DNA of 62,000 nt from assembly GCA_029204225.1 (NCBI GenBank), contig CM055107.1, positions 1,849,218-1,911,217 on the forward strand, written 5' to 3'. This DNA is from Diphasiastrum complanatum (Eukaryota; Streptophyta; Lycopodiopsida; Lycopodiales; Lycopodiaceae). The notes under the pieces were generated by a model. That model was given only the letters and a program-made list of their open reading frames with translations, was not told the origin of the DNA and searched no databases. The translations under genes and the position numbers were made by a program. This document shows positions 10,948 to 22,675 of this stretch, one piece after another. The first letter of the stretch is position 1. Every line of letters begins with the position of its first letter.

Positions 10948-11695
10948 GGCATATAAGACGTAAAAAAAGTACATGTCAAGTTTGTGGTACAGTGGGAGCG
11001 TATGAAACGTCTTCGTAACAGAAAAGAAATGAAATGCCAATGTACTATACTATGAACATAAACTAGGTCTAAAAGTCTAATGCTGCCAATAAGATAATGG
11101 TATAACTCCGTGTCATCAAGTACTGCTGCTATGAAAGTAAGATTTTATGGGGATAACGCCTGGAGGTGGTCTCGATAGATGCTGATGACATCGCCAAGGG
11201 GGTCATCTATGAGTAGTGGCTTTATGGGCAATATGAGTAGTACGCCGTCTCTGGTCTCTATGTAGTAAAGAGTCACTGTCGTCACCACTATCATCCGATC
11301 TAGGGTCCCTGTCCACGATCTCTTGCGGAAGAAATACGATGTGATCTGGAGCTGTGCATCAAGGTGAACAGATGGTTGTTGTAGGTCCTGTCGCAGTAAA
11401 AACATCTCTCTGATCATAAGTGTGACACATCTCGGGTCATCATATGCTATAAGGGACCGCAGTGTGACAGGAGTCTCTCTGAAAAAGCAGTGGTATCTCC
11501 CTCTGATCTCGTAGTAGACTGGACATCTAAACAAAAAGTGCTCCTTTGACTCCACCTCAGACAGGGAACATAACTGGCAGATCCGCTCCTCACGTGGGAT
11601 ACCATGGAAACGTCCAATCTCAATCTCAAGTCGTGAGTACCCAATGGGAGTTCCGTGATAGATATGCCAAAAGTATCCAATAGATGTGATGCCTG
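10945..11695 (-). pseudogene. LINE copy F: 3' UTR and C-terminal ORF2 fragment
   Basis: Minus-strand LINE end. The 3' terminus keeps GTCTTATATGCC, but the second hairpin arm and the following box are missing; a TATTCTCTCT tail starts in their place. Upstream, 11,145-11,640 encodes the ORF2 C-terminus with ICQLCSL, HFLFRCPVYYEIRGRY and MIREM blocks very similar to copy C. Compared with C and D, about 60 codons are missing between the ITELPLGT block and EIEIGRF (break near 11,640), so this copy has an internal deletion as well as 5' truncation. Confidence 0.75.
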
Positions 11696-11699
11696 TGAG

Positions 11700-11860
11700 A
11701 ACCATCGTCCGGACTCGGACGCGTCCGACCTTCGGACGCGGGGTCTGATGCGTCCATATATATATATTTTTTTGAATTTTTTTAAGTCTAAAAAAATCAA
11801 AAAGATCAAAAAAAAAAAAAAAAAAAAAACCCGGACGCGTCCAGGGACGGGGACACACCC
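11700..11860. repeat. GC-rich palindromes flanking an A/T-rich core
   Basis: The palindrome GGACGCGTCC occurs near both ends (about 11,718 and 11,832). Between them are TA repeats, T runs and a long poly-A. The two ends form an imperfect inverted pair. Could be a small foldback insertion at the 5' break of LINE F; no target duplication was seen. Confidence 0.45.
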
Positions 11861-12242
11861 CTGAAAAATCTTTCAAACTTTTGTTTGATAGAAACTTTAC
11901 TGAACTTAGAGTTTGGTTTGCTTACAAACCCCTCTCTTCGTACTCATCTCTCATTTTATCTTTTATTTCAAAAAAAAAAGAGAGAGTTGGTGATCGCGGC
12001 TCAGCAACGCGGGCCGGCGCCGCGCTTCTGGCTGGCGCTTTTTGTAGCGGGGGAAGGCATTTGTACCTCCCTCCCTTGTACCTTTGTGAAGTGACGGTTG
12101 GGGAGGGAGTGTGTTTCCCCAAAGCCTCTCTGTTCTCCAAGATTTTTTTTTGAAACCAGAACCTGAAACTCTAAGTTGAAGAACTTAAAACTTTAAGTTC
12201 ATAAACCAGATATAGTTTGAACTTAAAATCTTTTTGTTTAAA

Positions 12243-12705
12243 AGATTGCAAGTAAATCCGTCCTTGCAGGGCCGTACGGCTCTCTCCTCCTCCCTCTATA
12301 CCTGCAAAGCTCCAAGAACCTAGAGTGGGTGTGTGGTACGTAGGAGGAAGGAGAAGAGAATGGGGCCCAAAATCAATGTTAATAAAACTTTGAGTTCCAG
12401 GTGCCATGTGGCAAGCCCTTGGGCCTCCACATTAAAGCTAAATTCTAGAAGGGACAGGTGGGTCCTTTTTTTGGTCCCACTTGTCCTTTTTGCATGGAAG
12501 AAGGGGAGGAGCTTGGAGGAGGGGTGTACGTTCTCATTCCTTCACCCGACTTTTCCAAGTTGATAGTTCTTGTTGTCCTAACTCAAGTTGGCCTAATTTC
12601 TTAGTTTCTTGAGTGTACTTCTCATTTTTTGACGGTTTTCGCATCGTTGTTCTCCGTTTTCCTTCTAGCTTTTTGCTATCCTCCTCTCTTTCTGTGGACT
12701 CTCCT
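12243..12705 (+). promoter_or_regulatory. Possible HSBP gene 5' region with a heat shock element
   Basis: A GC-richer, transposon-free stretch upstream of the HSBP exons. It contains TTCTAGAA at 12443-12450, a perfect two-unit heat shock element core (TTCnnGAA). A pyrimidine-rich stretch and CTTCTAG at about 12,660-12,668 could be a leader-intron acceptor. The assignment as promoter is inference from position. Confidence 0.3.
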
Positions 12706-13041
12706 ATGGAGGCAACCCAAGCTCCAAGCCCGGCAACAACTGATATGGAGGAGACGGCGCGTGCAATTAGTCTGTTACAACAACAGATTGTCGACATGCG
12801 ATCCAAACATGAACGGGTAGAGGCAAAGATGAAAGCCTTATCGCAATCTCGTCAAGCCCTCTTGAACCCGATGTTTACCTTGGAATTTTTTACTAGGGAG
12901 AAAAAGGACAGGCATCAGGACGTTGTTTTGGCATGGCTAGATCGATGGACTCCCACTTTTCCATGCACGCTCTTCCAGACAGCTCTAGGATCGCCACGAC
13001 CATCATGTTTCTATGCGAGAAAGCATATTCGTGGTGGATAG
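12706..13041 (+). CDS. Unassigned ORF, possible coiled coil
   Basis: The frame opens at an ATG at 12706 (an upstream in-frame ATG lies at 12613) and runs for 111 codons. The N-terminus is Pro/Ala/Thr-rich. It is followed by a Gln/Leu/Lys-rich stretch (ISLLQQQIVDM ... RVEAKMKAL) that could form a coiled coil, then by sequence without pattern. I do not recognise it. Its position just upstream suggests it might include the first exon of the HSBP gene, but its sequence does not match the conserved ADMTAF end that precedes VQNLLQQM in known HSBPs. It may equally be a gag scrap. Confidence 0.3.
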   Translation: MEATQAPSPATTDMEETARAISLLQQQIVDMRSKHERVEAKMKALSQSRQALLNPMFTLEFFTREKKDRHQDVVLAWLDRWTPTFPCTLFQTALGSPRPSCFYARKHIRGG

Positions 13042-13601
13042 AGTGCATTATGAAGATTAAAAAGTTGCAGATGCTTGTCCATGAAAACACAACTACTTTT
13101 CTAGTCTAGAGAGTTAGTATGCTTCTTTGTATACAAGTGCAGGAAGGCATTGTTTAATCTAAGTGTATAGAGTGCATATGTTTCTTTGTCTGCAAGACTC
13201 AAGTATAGGAAGACATTCAATGGTCTACATGCTTAACAAGTACTCCTTGGTACTTAGGAGGGGCTGATTTCTATTTCGTGGAAGATTAATGCTAGATATT
13301 GTAAGAAATTTGTTTTTTATTGGGGTTTTGATTTGTAGAAAATTAACAATTTCGCTTTAGGCGTCAATTTTCTAGTGGCATGGAATTTATTTTCCCTACT
13401 CATGTCTGTCCTCTCAACAAGAAGGCATTTGGAGGCTCTGTCGTATACAGATGTATAAGTGCTAGAATGCGATAGATAATCTTTCTAGCTAGTGACACAT
13501 TGCATGTTTGAACCTGGATTGACTTGCCAAGTGCCATGTATTATGAGTTGCTTTGTCCTCTAAACCCTCTTCAAATTTTTAACTTGTTTTTTGTTTTCCA
13601 G

Positions 13602-14698
13602 GTCCAGAATCTTCTTCAGCAGATGGTAACATACTTTTCTATCCCTTTTCTATTAGATCTGCTGCATGACGCCAACGTCATGATTTTACTAGGAATTGGA
13701 TTTTGCTTCTCTTTACTTGCTCATAATTGTTTCTTCCATTTATACATCCAACACGAGACTTAATTGATGTTAACCATTGAAAGAGTATTTGTTTACTTTC
13801 CAGCCGAAGTACGACTTTGAAGTCATGTTGGCATTGTGCAGCAATCCAGATTTCAAACTATGTCCGACTCCATCATCTCAAAAAATATCCTTCTAGATGA
13901 TTGCTTTTTCTTTTTCAAAATCTTTGAAAGTGTTGGTTTTTTATATATTTACATACTTGACAGACTAAATTTCAGGTTTTCCCAATTGGACCACGATTTT
14001 CTTGTCCTACTAATGTTTTTGATTCTGGTATTTTATATACTCACTTAAAACCGTGGACACAAAACATTATTTAGACAGGCTTCTTATGGCTGCAATAAGA
14101 AGGGAATAACTTCTCATGAAGCTGTCTCAGAAAGCTAAGGCAATTATTTAAGTTTTCTAACTCTACAGTGCCAGCTTCACCTAGATCGTGCCCTTTAGAT
14201 TAATTGTGTTTTTGCCAACATGTAATTGTAAATATCACATTAATAGAAACTGTAAAATCGATGCACAAAGTATATTCATCATTCCTAATTTCACACGTGA
14301 AGTACACATGATTTTAATTAGGATGGGCTTTTCTTGGAAAAAGTACATTGAGATGTAGAATAAGGATCGTTTTTCATTGCGGAGTCCTGTTTGAAGATAC
14401 ATTATGACAACCATGTTGACCGAAGTCAACTTGGTTTTATTTTAACAATCATGTAAGTCGCATTTCTTACTTAATATTAAATGGTATCAAGTTGTTTTAT
14501 ATTTTTACCAAGGTAAATATTTTAATACATCAAAATCCACTTTACCTTAATTGTTTCTTACTTGATGACATGGGTTCACGGATTGATGACTTGGAGAAAA
14601 GCATAGGGGAACTTATGAAGGAAGTAGGGCTTGAAGTTCCAGCTTCGCCCTCTGCCAGTGGTCGAAGTGAAGGAAGCTCGGGGATTACACATAGTTGA
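13602..14698 (+). CDS. Heat shock factor-binding protein (HSBP1-type), three 3' exons
   Basis: HSBPs are small coiled-coil proteins that bind the trimerisation domain of heat shock factors and damp the heat response. Exons: 13602-13625 (VQNLLQQM), 13842-13884 (QSRFQTMSDSIISK) and 14562-14698, ending TGA. The joined protein continues with IDDMGSRIDDLEKSIGELM, the hallmark heptad region, and a Ser/Pro/Gly-rich tail of about 22 residues. The first intron (13626-13841) is GT-AG; the second is AT-AC. Phases join without error. The exon encoding the N-terminus and ADMTAF motif was not found: it should lie upstream of 13,600 and may be in diverged form, farther upstream, or lost. Without it I cannot say whether the gene is functional, but the three exons carry no damage. 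Confidence 0.85.
13885..14561 (+). other. AT-AC U12-type intron in the HSBP gene
   Basis: The intron starts ATATCCTT, matching the U12 5' splice consensus (ATATCCTT), and ends AC. ACCTTAAT at 14544-14551, 10-17 nt before the acceptor, matches the U12 branch-site consensus TCCTTAAC with the expected spacing. Joining A at 13884 to TT at 14562 makes the Ile codon of ISK-IDDMG, as conserved in HSBPs. No GT-AG alternative at this junction restores the protein. Confidence 0.9.
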
Positions 14699-15270
14699 AA
14701 ATTTTCACATCCTTTTTCAGTGAGGTTGAATTTTTTATGGGTAACGTCAATGGGTGATACAAACATCTATGTGCGTCCATCTCTATGTAATTTTGTTGAA
14801 AACATGGTTGCAGTGACCATTCACTCCTGGTCAAGCAGCTTTGAAGCTCATTCAAGTTTTTTTTTTTGGGTTCGACTATCATTTTACGGTATTTTTTAAA
14901 CTCATTCAAGTTTTGGTTGTTCAATTGATATTTTGCACTATCCAAAAATGATCACAGTTTTCGAAATAGATGTTATATGGATTACGATGTGTTCGAATGG
15001 TATTCAAGTACTAGACTGTTCAATGAACTGTTTAATACAAGTTTTTACAACAGTCGGTTATCAGGAAAAGTATTATCTATCAGATAAAAGATTGTTTTTA
15101 GACGTTCGCTTTATGTGGTCAATTGAGAGAATTTACCTTGCATCTTTTATAAGTAAAGTATTGTCCACCTTTTATATATAATAAAATTGTTCTGAAGCCA
15201 CTAAATCATTTAATCTATTTATCGCTACCATGTTATCGTGGATAATTGTAGACGCTCTTGGTTTACACCA

Positions 15271-15632
15271 AAGTTGCACAGAAACGCGTTTCTGGAGAAA
15301 AACGTTTCTAAAAACGCATTTCTCAGAAATTCGTTTCTGGATTCAGAATCTCTGGAAAAAAGGAAAACGGATCTTAAAAAATCAATAGGGATTGACAGAA
15401 TCCAGTAGGAATTGATGCACCTAAACTGGACCACACTGTACCCGAAACATTCGGCAACCTACATAAATTTACTGCCTTAATTAATGCTTTAATTTGATAC
15501 CCATATTGTCCACAAAATTAGAAAAAAATTAAAAATAAAAAATAAAAACATTTTTGAGAAACGCTGTCCCAAACCAGAAACGTGTTTCTGAACTTGTTTC
15601 TGGACGCGTTTCTAGAAACACAGTGCAACTAT
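15271..15632. mobile_element. Mutator-like MITE, about 362 bp
   Basis: The element is flanked by the identical 10-bp direct repeat GTTTACACCA (15261-15270 and 15633-15642), a target duplication size typical of Mutator-type elements (9-10 bp). The ends are inverted: AGTTGCAC near the left edge and GTGCAACT at the right. Subterminal palindromes AGAAACGCGTTTCT and variants (AACGTTTCT, AACGCATTTCT, AACGTGTTTCT) recur near both ends. The centre is A/T-rich and non-coding. Confidence 0.8.
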
Positions 15633-15642
15633 GTTTACACCA

Positions 15643-18430
15643 TGCATGATGAAGTGGATGGCTTTATATTTTGTGGGTGAATTTTATTAGGTTGAAGGTT
15701 GCATGTGCAGGGTCTATGGGATTTAAACTCACTCGATTGGAGAAAGTTATAATGGAAATATTTTCACAAACAAATTTTTTTGTAGCCTCTATGATTGAAT
15801 GTTTTAAGTAACATTATCGATTAAGCTGTACTTTTTCTTTTTGGGACATATAATGCTTTTCTAGGAGTGAACAAGTGATCAAAATTGAAATTTATATAGC
15901 TATTGAAAGCAAAGTGAGATCAATGAGTATCACCCACAAATTACATCAATCAGAAAATTAAACTAAGACATTTTTTTGATGTTTAGCCATTGAACAACCA
16001 CATCAATATTATTGTAATTAGTCTTGCAAATTATATTATAAGATAATTATGACTAGTTGCTAATTATAGTCATTGTTATTTTTTGTGTATTGCATATTTC
16101 ATAGTTGCAAAAAATCTATATTGATGTTGAATGAAATATTGCAATAGTTTTAAAAACTGGCATCAAGTGACTTTGTATCATTGGAAGGCTAAGTTCAATT
16201 ATCAAATCATATAGAGATTGTACACAATCTTTCAAATTTGTATAGTTTAATGTGATGGAATTCACATTGGAATGAGGCAGCATTATATACTGATGTCAAC
16301 TTTAGTGTTCATCTTTGAAAGGTATGCTATTATGTAAGGTTCTAGATATATTTTTTGGTGGCAACTTCTTGATTGGGGTGTAGACTTAGACATAAAGTGC
16401 ATTGTTTTTTCTCCACTAGTGATCAAGTGCTTGTTTGTGATTCATCAATCACAATGATTAGAATATGAATTCTTACGATTCTTAATCACACATGATAATA
16501 GGATAACACACAAGAGTATGTTCAATTCCTCTTTGAAGACGTATGAGTCTCCCTAAAGTCATTTCCATGTGAAAAGTTTCGAACTTAAAAGAATTAATTC
16601 AACCTTATTGAGAAACATAATCAAGGATCTACATCAAACATACAAGCAATATGAAAGATGCAAATAGCTTCTAGTGTACTCTTGGTTTTACATATCCAAA
16701 TACCAATTATTGGAGGTGGGATTAAAAGCAATTTGTACAATTTTTTTTCTTTCAATATGGCTTAATTGCAACCTAGGCTATATGGCTAAAGGCAAATGGG
16801 TTGGGGGGTAATTTAATCATTTTAGCTTCTCGAGCCCAATTTTGTCAAGATCCCTTTAGGTGTTTTGAACCTCTTTTGACAGTGACTAGACCATGTAGGA
16901 TAAACTTAAAAAACCTCAACACCTCTTTAAAATAAATGGATTTGGAGCCAAGTATAGCAAGACATAATGGTGCAAATTACAAACCATGTAGCACTCATGA
17001 CAAACAATGGATAAGGATCATGGCCTGCCACCCAACTTGAAGAATTATGGAAGTGTGTGTGGAGCTAGATTTTCTATTCATGCCTGCCTACACTTAGTAG
17101 GCCATCAATTTTCAAGGTAGTCTTAAAAAAATCTGGCTCCTACTACAGTGGTCACTTTTGCATACTTGAAAAAGTTAGAGCTATCACATACTATTCCTAC
17201 AAGGGCACCAAGACACCACGGGAGATCATACTCAAGGGCAGGACATGGGCCCTGATCAAACACAACAAGTAGATCCCAGCCAAGTGCAAGCTTCCTCATC
17301 CCAAGGCTTGAGATCAATCTCCGCCAGCCGCGAATTTCGAAAGCCCACAATGGTAGAGGATGAAATCAACACCTACCTGGCGCAATTTCCACACGAAAGC
17401 TCATGCGGCGGCTGTAAATTATCTGTCAACAAAGATATCAAGGGAAATGAGTTGGCCTACATTCCAACTCTAGGCACTCAACTAGAATGGCAAAAACAAT
17501 TGTTTGAATGAAATCCTATAGCCATCAGGACGTACGTCACCAGTCCCAAGCAATTACAGGTAAATGCCCGGGCTTGCAGTAATTTCTTGCATGACAGTCT
17601 GTTGCAGATAAATCTATTCAAAGTGTTGAACCATATGATACTAATATGGACACAAATCCAAGATGTTTCCTTTCATACTAGTGGCTATTCCCCAAGTTTT
17701 TGTTCAATATAGTCAACAACATCAACATATGATTGGGTCTCTCTTGAGTTTTACTCATGGCTCTTCCTTGTAGATGATATGTTAATTTTCGCATTTGATA
17801 TTTTTCAATATTCTTAATTTTGAACTAGCTTGTATTTGACTATAATGTGTTTGCTTTTATTTAGGACAATCCATTGCTCTCTCAAAACAAAGTTAACATA
17901 TAATGATGAATGCTAGAAAAATTTCTTCCAACATGCATTTTTCATTTCACAAAGCAATAGCTGAAATATCTATCATTTTTAGACATTTCTCTCTCTAAAC
18001 TCGAAATAAAAGTTTTCATGGTATGAAGACTTTCAATTTCTTGTCTCCCATATCTTTCATCTACATCTAATCCTCTGCTTTTTGAATGCACATTACAATG
18101 ATTTCTTCTTACTTTGGGTAGGGGGCCTTGGCATTTTGCGAGTATTCAGATTAGCTTGCTTTGCTTGGGCCTCCTTGAATCATTCTGAGGCAAGATCCCC
18201 CTTCTTGCTACAACAATAGCATTTTACCTTCAAAACTCATGTTCAAATTTGTTGTAAAGCCCTTGGTTATTGATTGTAGTGGAAGATGGGTGATCAGCAC
18301 AACCCATTGTCACCAATGATAAGTAGTCATGATGCCAAACTACACTTTCGTTGCCAATACTAGCTTTCTCCACACCATTTTGCTCCCATTTGCTTCCATG
18401 CTACATTTACCGCTTCCAAACACCTTGTTA
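15643..18430. other. No gene recognised
   Basis: AT-rich sequence with only short ORFs. The longest, 17,245-17,511 on the plus strand (88 codons, TMVEDEINTYLAQ, CGGCKLSVNKD), has no family I know. No repeats with clear structure were seen. Confidence 0.5.
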
Positions 18431-18432
18431 CT

Positions 18433-19785
18433 CTATCAAGATTATACAACTATGATTAGATGTGATAATGCCTCACTGTACCGCCCTGTAGCAGATTTAC
18501 CACCCAAAATAGCCTCCAATATAGCCCCGACCCCATGGCACCATGCTTAACCCCGTGGTCTTCAATCCAACTTTTTTGTCGTGAATTTAGATATAAATCA
18601 AGGGTAATAATCCCCTCTAAGATTGGCATTCTTATGTACTTGAATAAGACATTTAATATTTGTGATCCATTTGTTGAAGTTTGAAAGTGGAATGACCTAG
18701 AATTGCCAAAGGGTTAATTAATGAAAGCTTGTTTCTATTTTTTTGGTTGTAGGTGTGTTGGAAACTCATCTGAATCTGATCGAGATCTAAAAGAAGAATC
18801 TTTGGAGAATTGTGTATTTCTTGAATGTGATTAGACTAGAATTAACTATAGTTCAGAACATTCCATCAATGTTTCAAGTGTGAAGTTGAATTATAATTAA
18901 AATCTCTTTGTTCTTTGACTACATGAATAGGGGCATTGATTTTATGTTATAGATCATGGTTTATAGTCTTGAGGTTGAGAAGAAGCCATTCCCAATTCTT
19001 TAAAAGTGTTAAAAAAATCTTAAGCCAAGGGTTGTTAAAGTCAATTTTTTGCTATGGCTTCAATTAGTGGTTATTTTTTTGGAAGTAGTGGAAAACTAGC
19101 ATCATCCAACTATTCCATTTGAAAAATTAGAATGGAATCCTCATTAGTTCTTCGAGAACTGGATGACATTGTGCTTCATATTCACTTTGAATCATAACAA
19201 CCACAAGAATTAATAAGATATAAGAAGAGAGGTAAGCTTGCAATCCATTCCATTGCATTAAGATGTTGTCTCTGATGAGTTGCTTAGATGAGGCTTAGAA
19301 GTCATTGACATTCATTTGTGAATACATAAGTCCTTGTACAATGTTGTCTTCAAATAACCAAAATTTTCAAAGCTACAAGAGAAGTGAAGATAGTGCACAA
19401 AGCAACGTATTGAGGTTGAAGGATATTAATAGGGAATTAGTCTTGCATTACTGATGGTTTAAAGGAGAATGAACTTGTTCAAATAGTGATGAATGGATTA
19501 GGGGAAGGACACTATACCCTAATATAGTCCAATATTATGTCATCCAAACAACTTCACCTTGTATCAATAGTTTGCAAACTGTACCGATTGCCAAGGAATC
19601 ATTAATAGCTAAAATGAGAGTCGGGTTTGGTGATCTAGCTTTGAATGATGGCGTTGACTATATAGGCTATTTTAGTGCCATGGGGCCAAAATGGAGGCTA
19701 TTTTTTACTAGTAAAACCTGCTATAGGGCAGTACGGTGAGGCATTATTATCACATCAAATCGTGTTTGTATACTCTTGATAGCCT
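18433..19785. mobile_element. Foldback-type repeat pair enclosing a dead Copia gag
   Basis: About 110-130 bp at 18,433-18,545 recur in inverted orientation at about 19,655-19,785 (shared blocks include CTATCAAGA, GATGTGATAATGCCTCAC, AATAGCCTCCA and CCATGGCAC). Between them, about 19,065-19,650 on the plus strand, many-stopped sequence matches the gag start of the Copia element at 38.6 kb (NYSIWKIRMESSL, then ENELVQIVMNGLGE). Either a foldback element that swallowed Copia sequence, or two repeats that landed in inverse orientation. Confidence 0.5.
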
Positions 19786-20962
19786 CTCATGTCAAAGTTC
19801 TTTTCCCACTTGATGATAGATTGCTTCCTAATATGATGCTTTAAGGCAAAGCCTTGCATGAATAAATACTTTCCATTTCTTAGTCTGATCGTTAATATAA
19901 AGAAATGTTCCTACTATGCAAAATTGATTGAGAACACTCGTGTTTTTTGACGTGTGCATTTACATAAGGTATACACACTAACAATGATTTATGACGTGCT
20001 AAAGAACAAAAACTCAGGCAAGTACATAGGGAAGAATGGTCCTTATGACCAATAGAACGATGTTTACATCAATCAAACGTGATTCATCGTTGAAAGCAAG
20101 TACTATTTCTTCAAATGCCATAGAATCATTCCTTTCATAGTTCATAGCTCAAATATTAGCACATCCAAAAAAAAACAGCAAGTCGCTTTAGTTATCATTG
20201 CGTTCAAAGCTGATAATATTATCAAAGCCTCATAGAACCTCTTATAGTTATGACCAGAGATAAACGTTCGCATTGCTAATCTCATGAGCAAACACACATC
20301 AATTTGTGGCCCATCAAGGGCTTGATCACCCGAGGTAGAGCAATTTCACAAGCATTAATTACCATGGGGCGGGCAGCCTCGATAAGCCTTGTCATTGCGC
20401 AATTAATAGTAAGGCGTGTCATACATATCACTAGAACATTGAATTCCCTTCATGGATACAACATACATAAGAATGTAAAACCATATACAAATCACCTTTA
20501 AATCCAAATAATTAAGATTGCACCAAGTGTCAAAATGTAAATGTTTCTAGCTTACATGCATGGACTAATAGAGTTATCTTAATTACATGGTGACTTCTTG
20601 TACTTTGCATCCACACCCACTTTGCATGCTGACTTGTCCCACTCCACCTTCACACCACATTCTTTGCATGGTTACTTGTCCCACTCATTTACAAACCTCA
20701 TTCACTTGCATGGTGACTTTTTTTCACTTTTTTCACATAGCTCACTCACTCCTTGCCACCTTGGATGAGCATCTTTCTTCCTCGTAAAGAGAGGAAGTGT
20801 GGCCTCTCCCAAGGTTCATGATTCGTTTTTATGTTGCTTCTAGGTTGCTTGTGTAGGGTCTTACATTAGGGAGCTTGGATTGACACCATTGGAGCTTGTG
20901 GCGGCCGGACACTAGGTGGATGCTAGTAAAAAACCCATTTTCATTCTAATTAGGAAAAGTTG

Positions 20963-20964
<2 letters not shown>
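19786..20964. other. No gene; short TTTGCATGGTGACTTG-type repeats
   Basis: No coding sequence recognised. At about 20,587-20,740 a motif of the form TTGCATGGTGACTT plus a CCCACTC segment recurs four times with 40-55 bp spacing. Confidence 0.5.

Positions 20965-21036
<72 letters not shown>
20965..21036. repeat. (CT)n microsatellite
   Basis: Uninterrupted TC/CT dinucleotides, 72 bp. No LINE 3' box beside it. Confidence 0.95.
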
Positions 21037-21042
<6 letters not shown>

Positions 21043-22621
21043 AAAAATTCTTCATGATGCAGCAGCCATCTTGCTAACTGTTTTGCACTAACCAGTAATT
21101 TCTTGAATTCTATGTCAATAATGTCCTCAAAAGTCTTCAGGATTATAAGCATCCGAGACCTCCCAGTGATTGATTTCTAGTGTTTCTAGTTTAGTGCTAT
21201 GAATTATGATGGGCAGAAAAAACCCAAAATTGGCTGGAATTGAATCATAAACACAACAGATATCAGTTTAGATGCTCAAATAATATTGAACTGCCCCAAC
21301 TTCTCGATCTAAATATATGGATTCTGTGCCCTAAATCATTTCAAGCACGTGCTTGACATAAACTCTTTGTTTGAAAAATTGAGTTCTCCAAGTTAGGTAT
21401 CGAATCATATAAATTGTATCATATTGTTGGTCTAAAAGACTAGCTAGCTGTGGTCCTAAGTTATCTACACGATAATATGGAAAGGGGCAACTAAGAATAG
21501 GATTGCATTTACCTCCTTATGGGCCTTCCAGAATCCACTATGAGTTTATCTAACCAGTATAAGATGTCCTTGGTGAGCCAGATCAGATTTACGCCACATA
21601 GGTTCTCAGTTTAGATTGAGTGAGGCCAGAGATGTAATGGACTAGGAACCACCAGGGCTTCAGTTGCCATAAGTGCTGGCAAATAAGAGACATCTTTCTC
21701 ACTAAAGGAACTTATTACACAAAATAAGCGTGGCTGAAGGACACTTTTAAACAAGTTTATTCAACCAAGAAAAAAGTGATGTCTTGAAGTAAATGCAAGT
21801 CATAGAAGGTCGTACACAGCATTCCCCTCATGTGAATCTCAACTAGAAAGCCACAAAGAAACAGCAAAACAATATTCTTTCCAATGCTGTTGATGACATA
21901 GAGGATTAACAACTTTATTAGACCTCAAAGTATCCATGACTGAGTTTCTTTCCAGATCGCAAGGTCTCTAGCCTCATTTTTGCCTAAAGACCTGAGGTTC
22001 AAGCTTCCCTGGATTTGGCCTGCAGTTAGAAAAAGCAAGTATCACATGACATATTCAGAACAAACATAAAGGACTGCAATCAGTAGACTGTAAAAGGCTT
22101 CATTATGGAGCACATCAGCAGCATCAGTCACTGCATTAAGGCTTATGTGAACTTTGTGATGCATGTCAGAAGCACAGCAAGGATATGAAGGGGATAACAT
22201 TAGCCTTTTTATGCAGAAGGCCAATCATTGAAACGAACATGCAAAGGATCTGAAAAGTTTGTGATGCCGTCGTTTCCAGCCTTACCCAGCAGGCATCAAT
22301 ACAAATCAAAATTGAGCATAAAAACCTGCAAATCTACCATCACATGTCTATAATTTTGGAAGCAATATGTGACCACATGATTGCAAACTTCCCGAGTCTC
22401 AACTATCCAAACACCATAACATTTCTTGTATGATTACTTCATTACTAAAATATGATTAATTAGCTTGACATCCAAAGTTTCTTTGGTCTCAGGTTCAAGC
22501 CCACCTTGGAAACCAATATGCATTGCTAAAACATGATGAGAGAACCTTTGATTGCTGGTACAAGGAAACTGTTGGCACAGAAGGTAAGAAAAAAGAACAA
22601 CAACAAATAGAATATACAGAA

Positions 22622-22675
22622 ACCACCAGGAAAAGTCTGAAATACATTACCACCAGGAAAAGTCTGAAATACATT
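22622..22675. repeat. 27-bp tandem duplication
   Basis: Two perfect copies of a 27-bp unit beginning ACCACCAGGAAAAG, the second at 22649. Within an ORF on either strand this adds nine residues. Confidence 0.9.

Noticed and set aside
11447-11864. ORFs across the poly-A and GGACGCGTCC region
   Set aside because: Lys/Phe runs from A/T homopolymers; the coding signal belongs only to the LINE part below 11,695.
12706-12820. ORF start taken as HSBP exon 1
   Set aside because: It lacks the ADMTAF motif; only one weak in-phase donor. Kept as a separate unassigned ORF.
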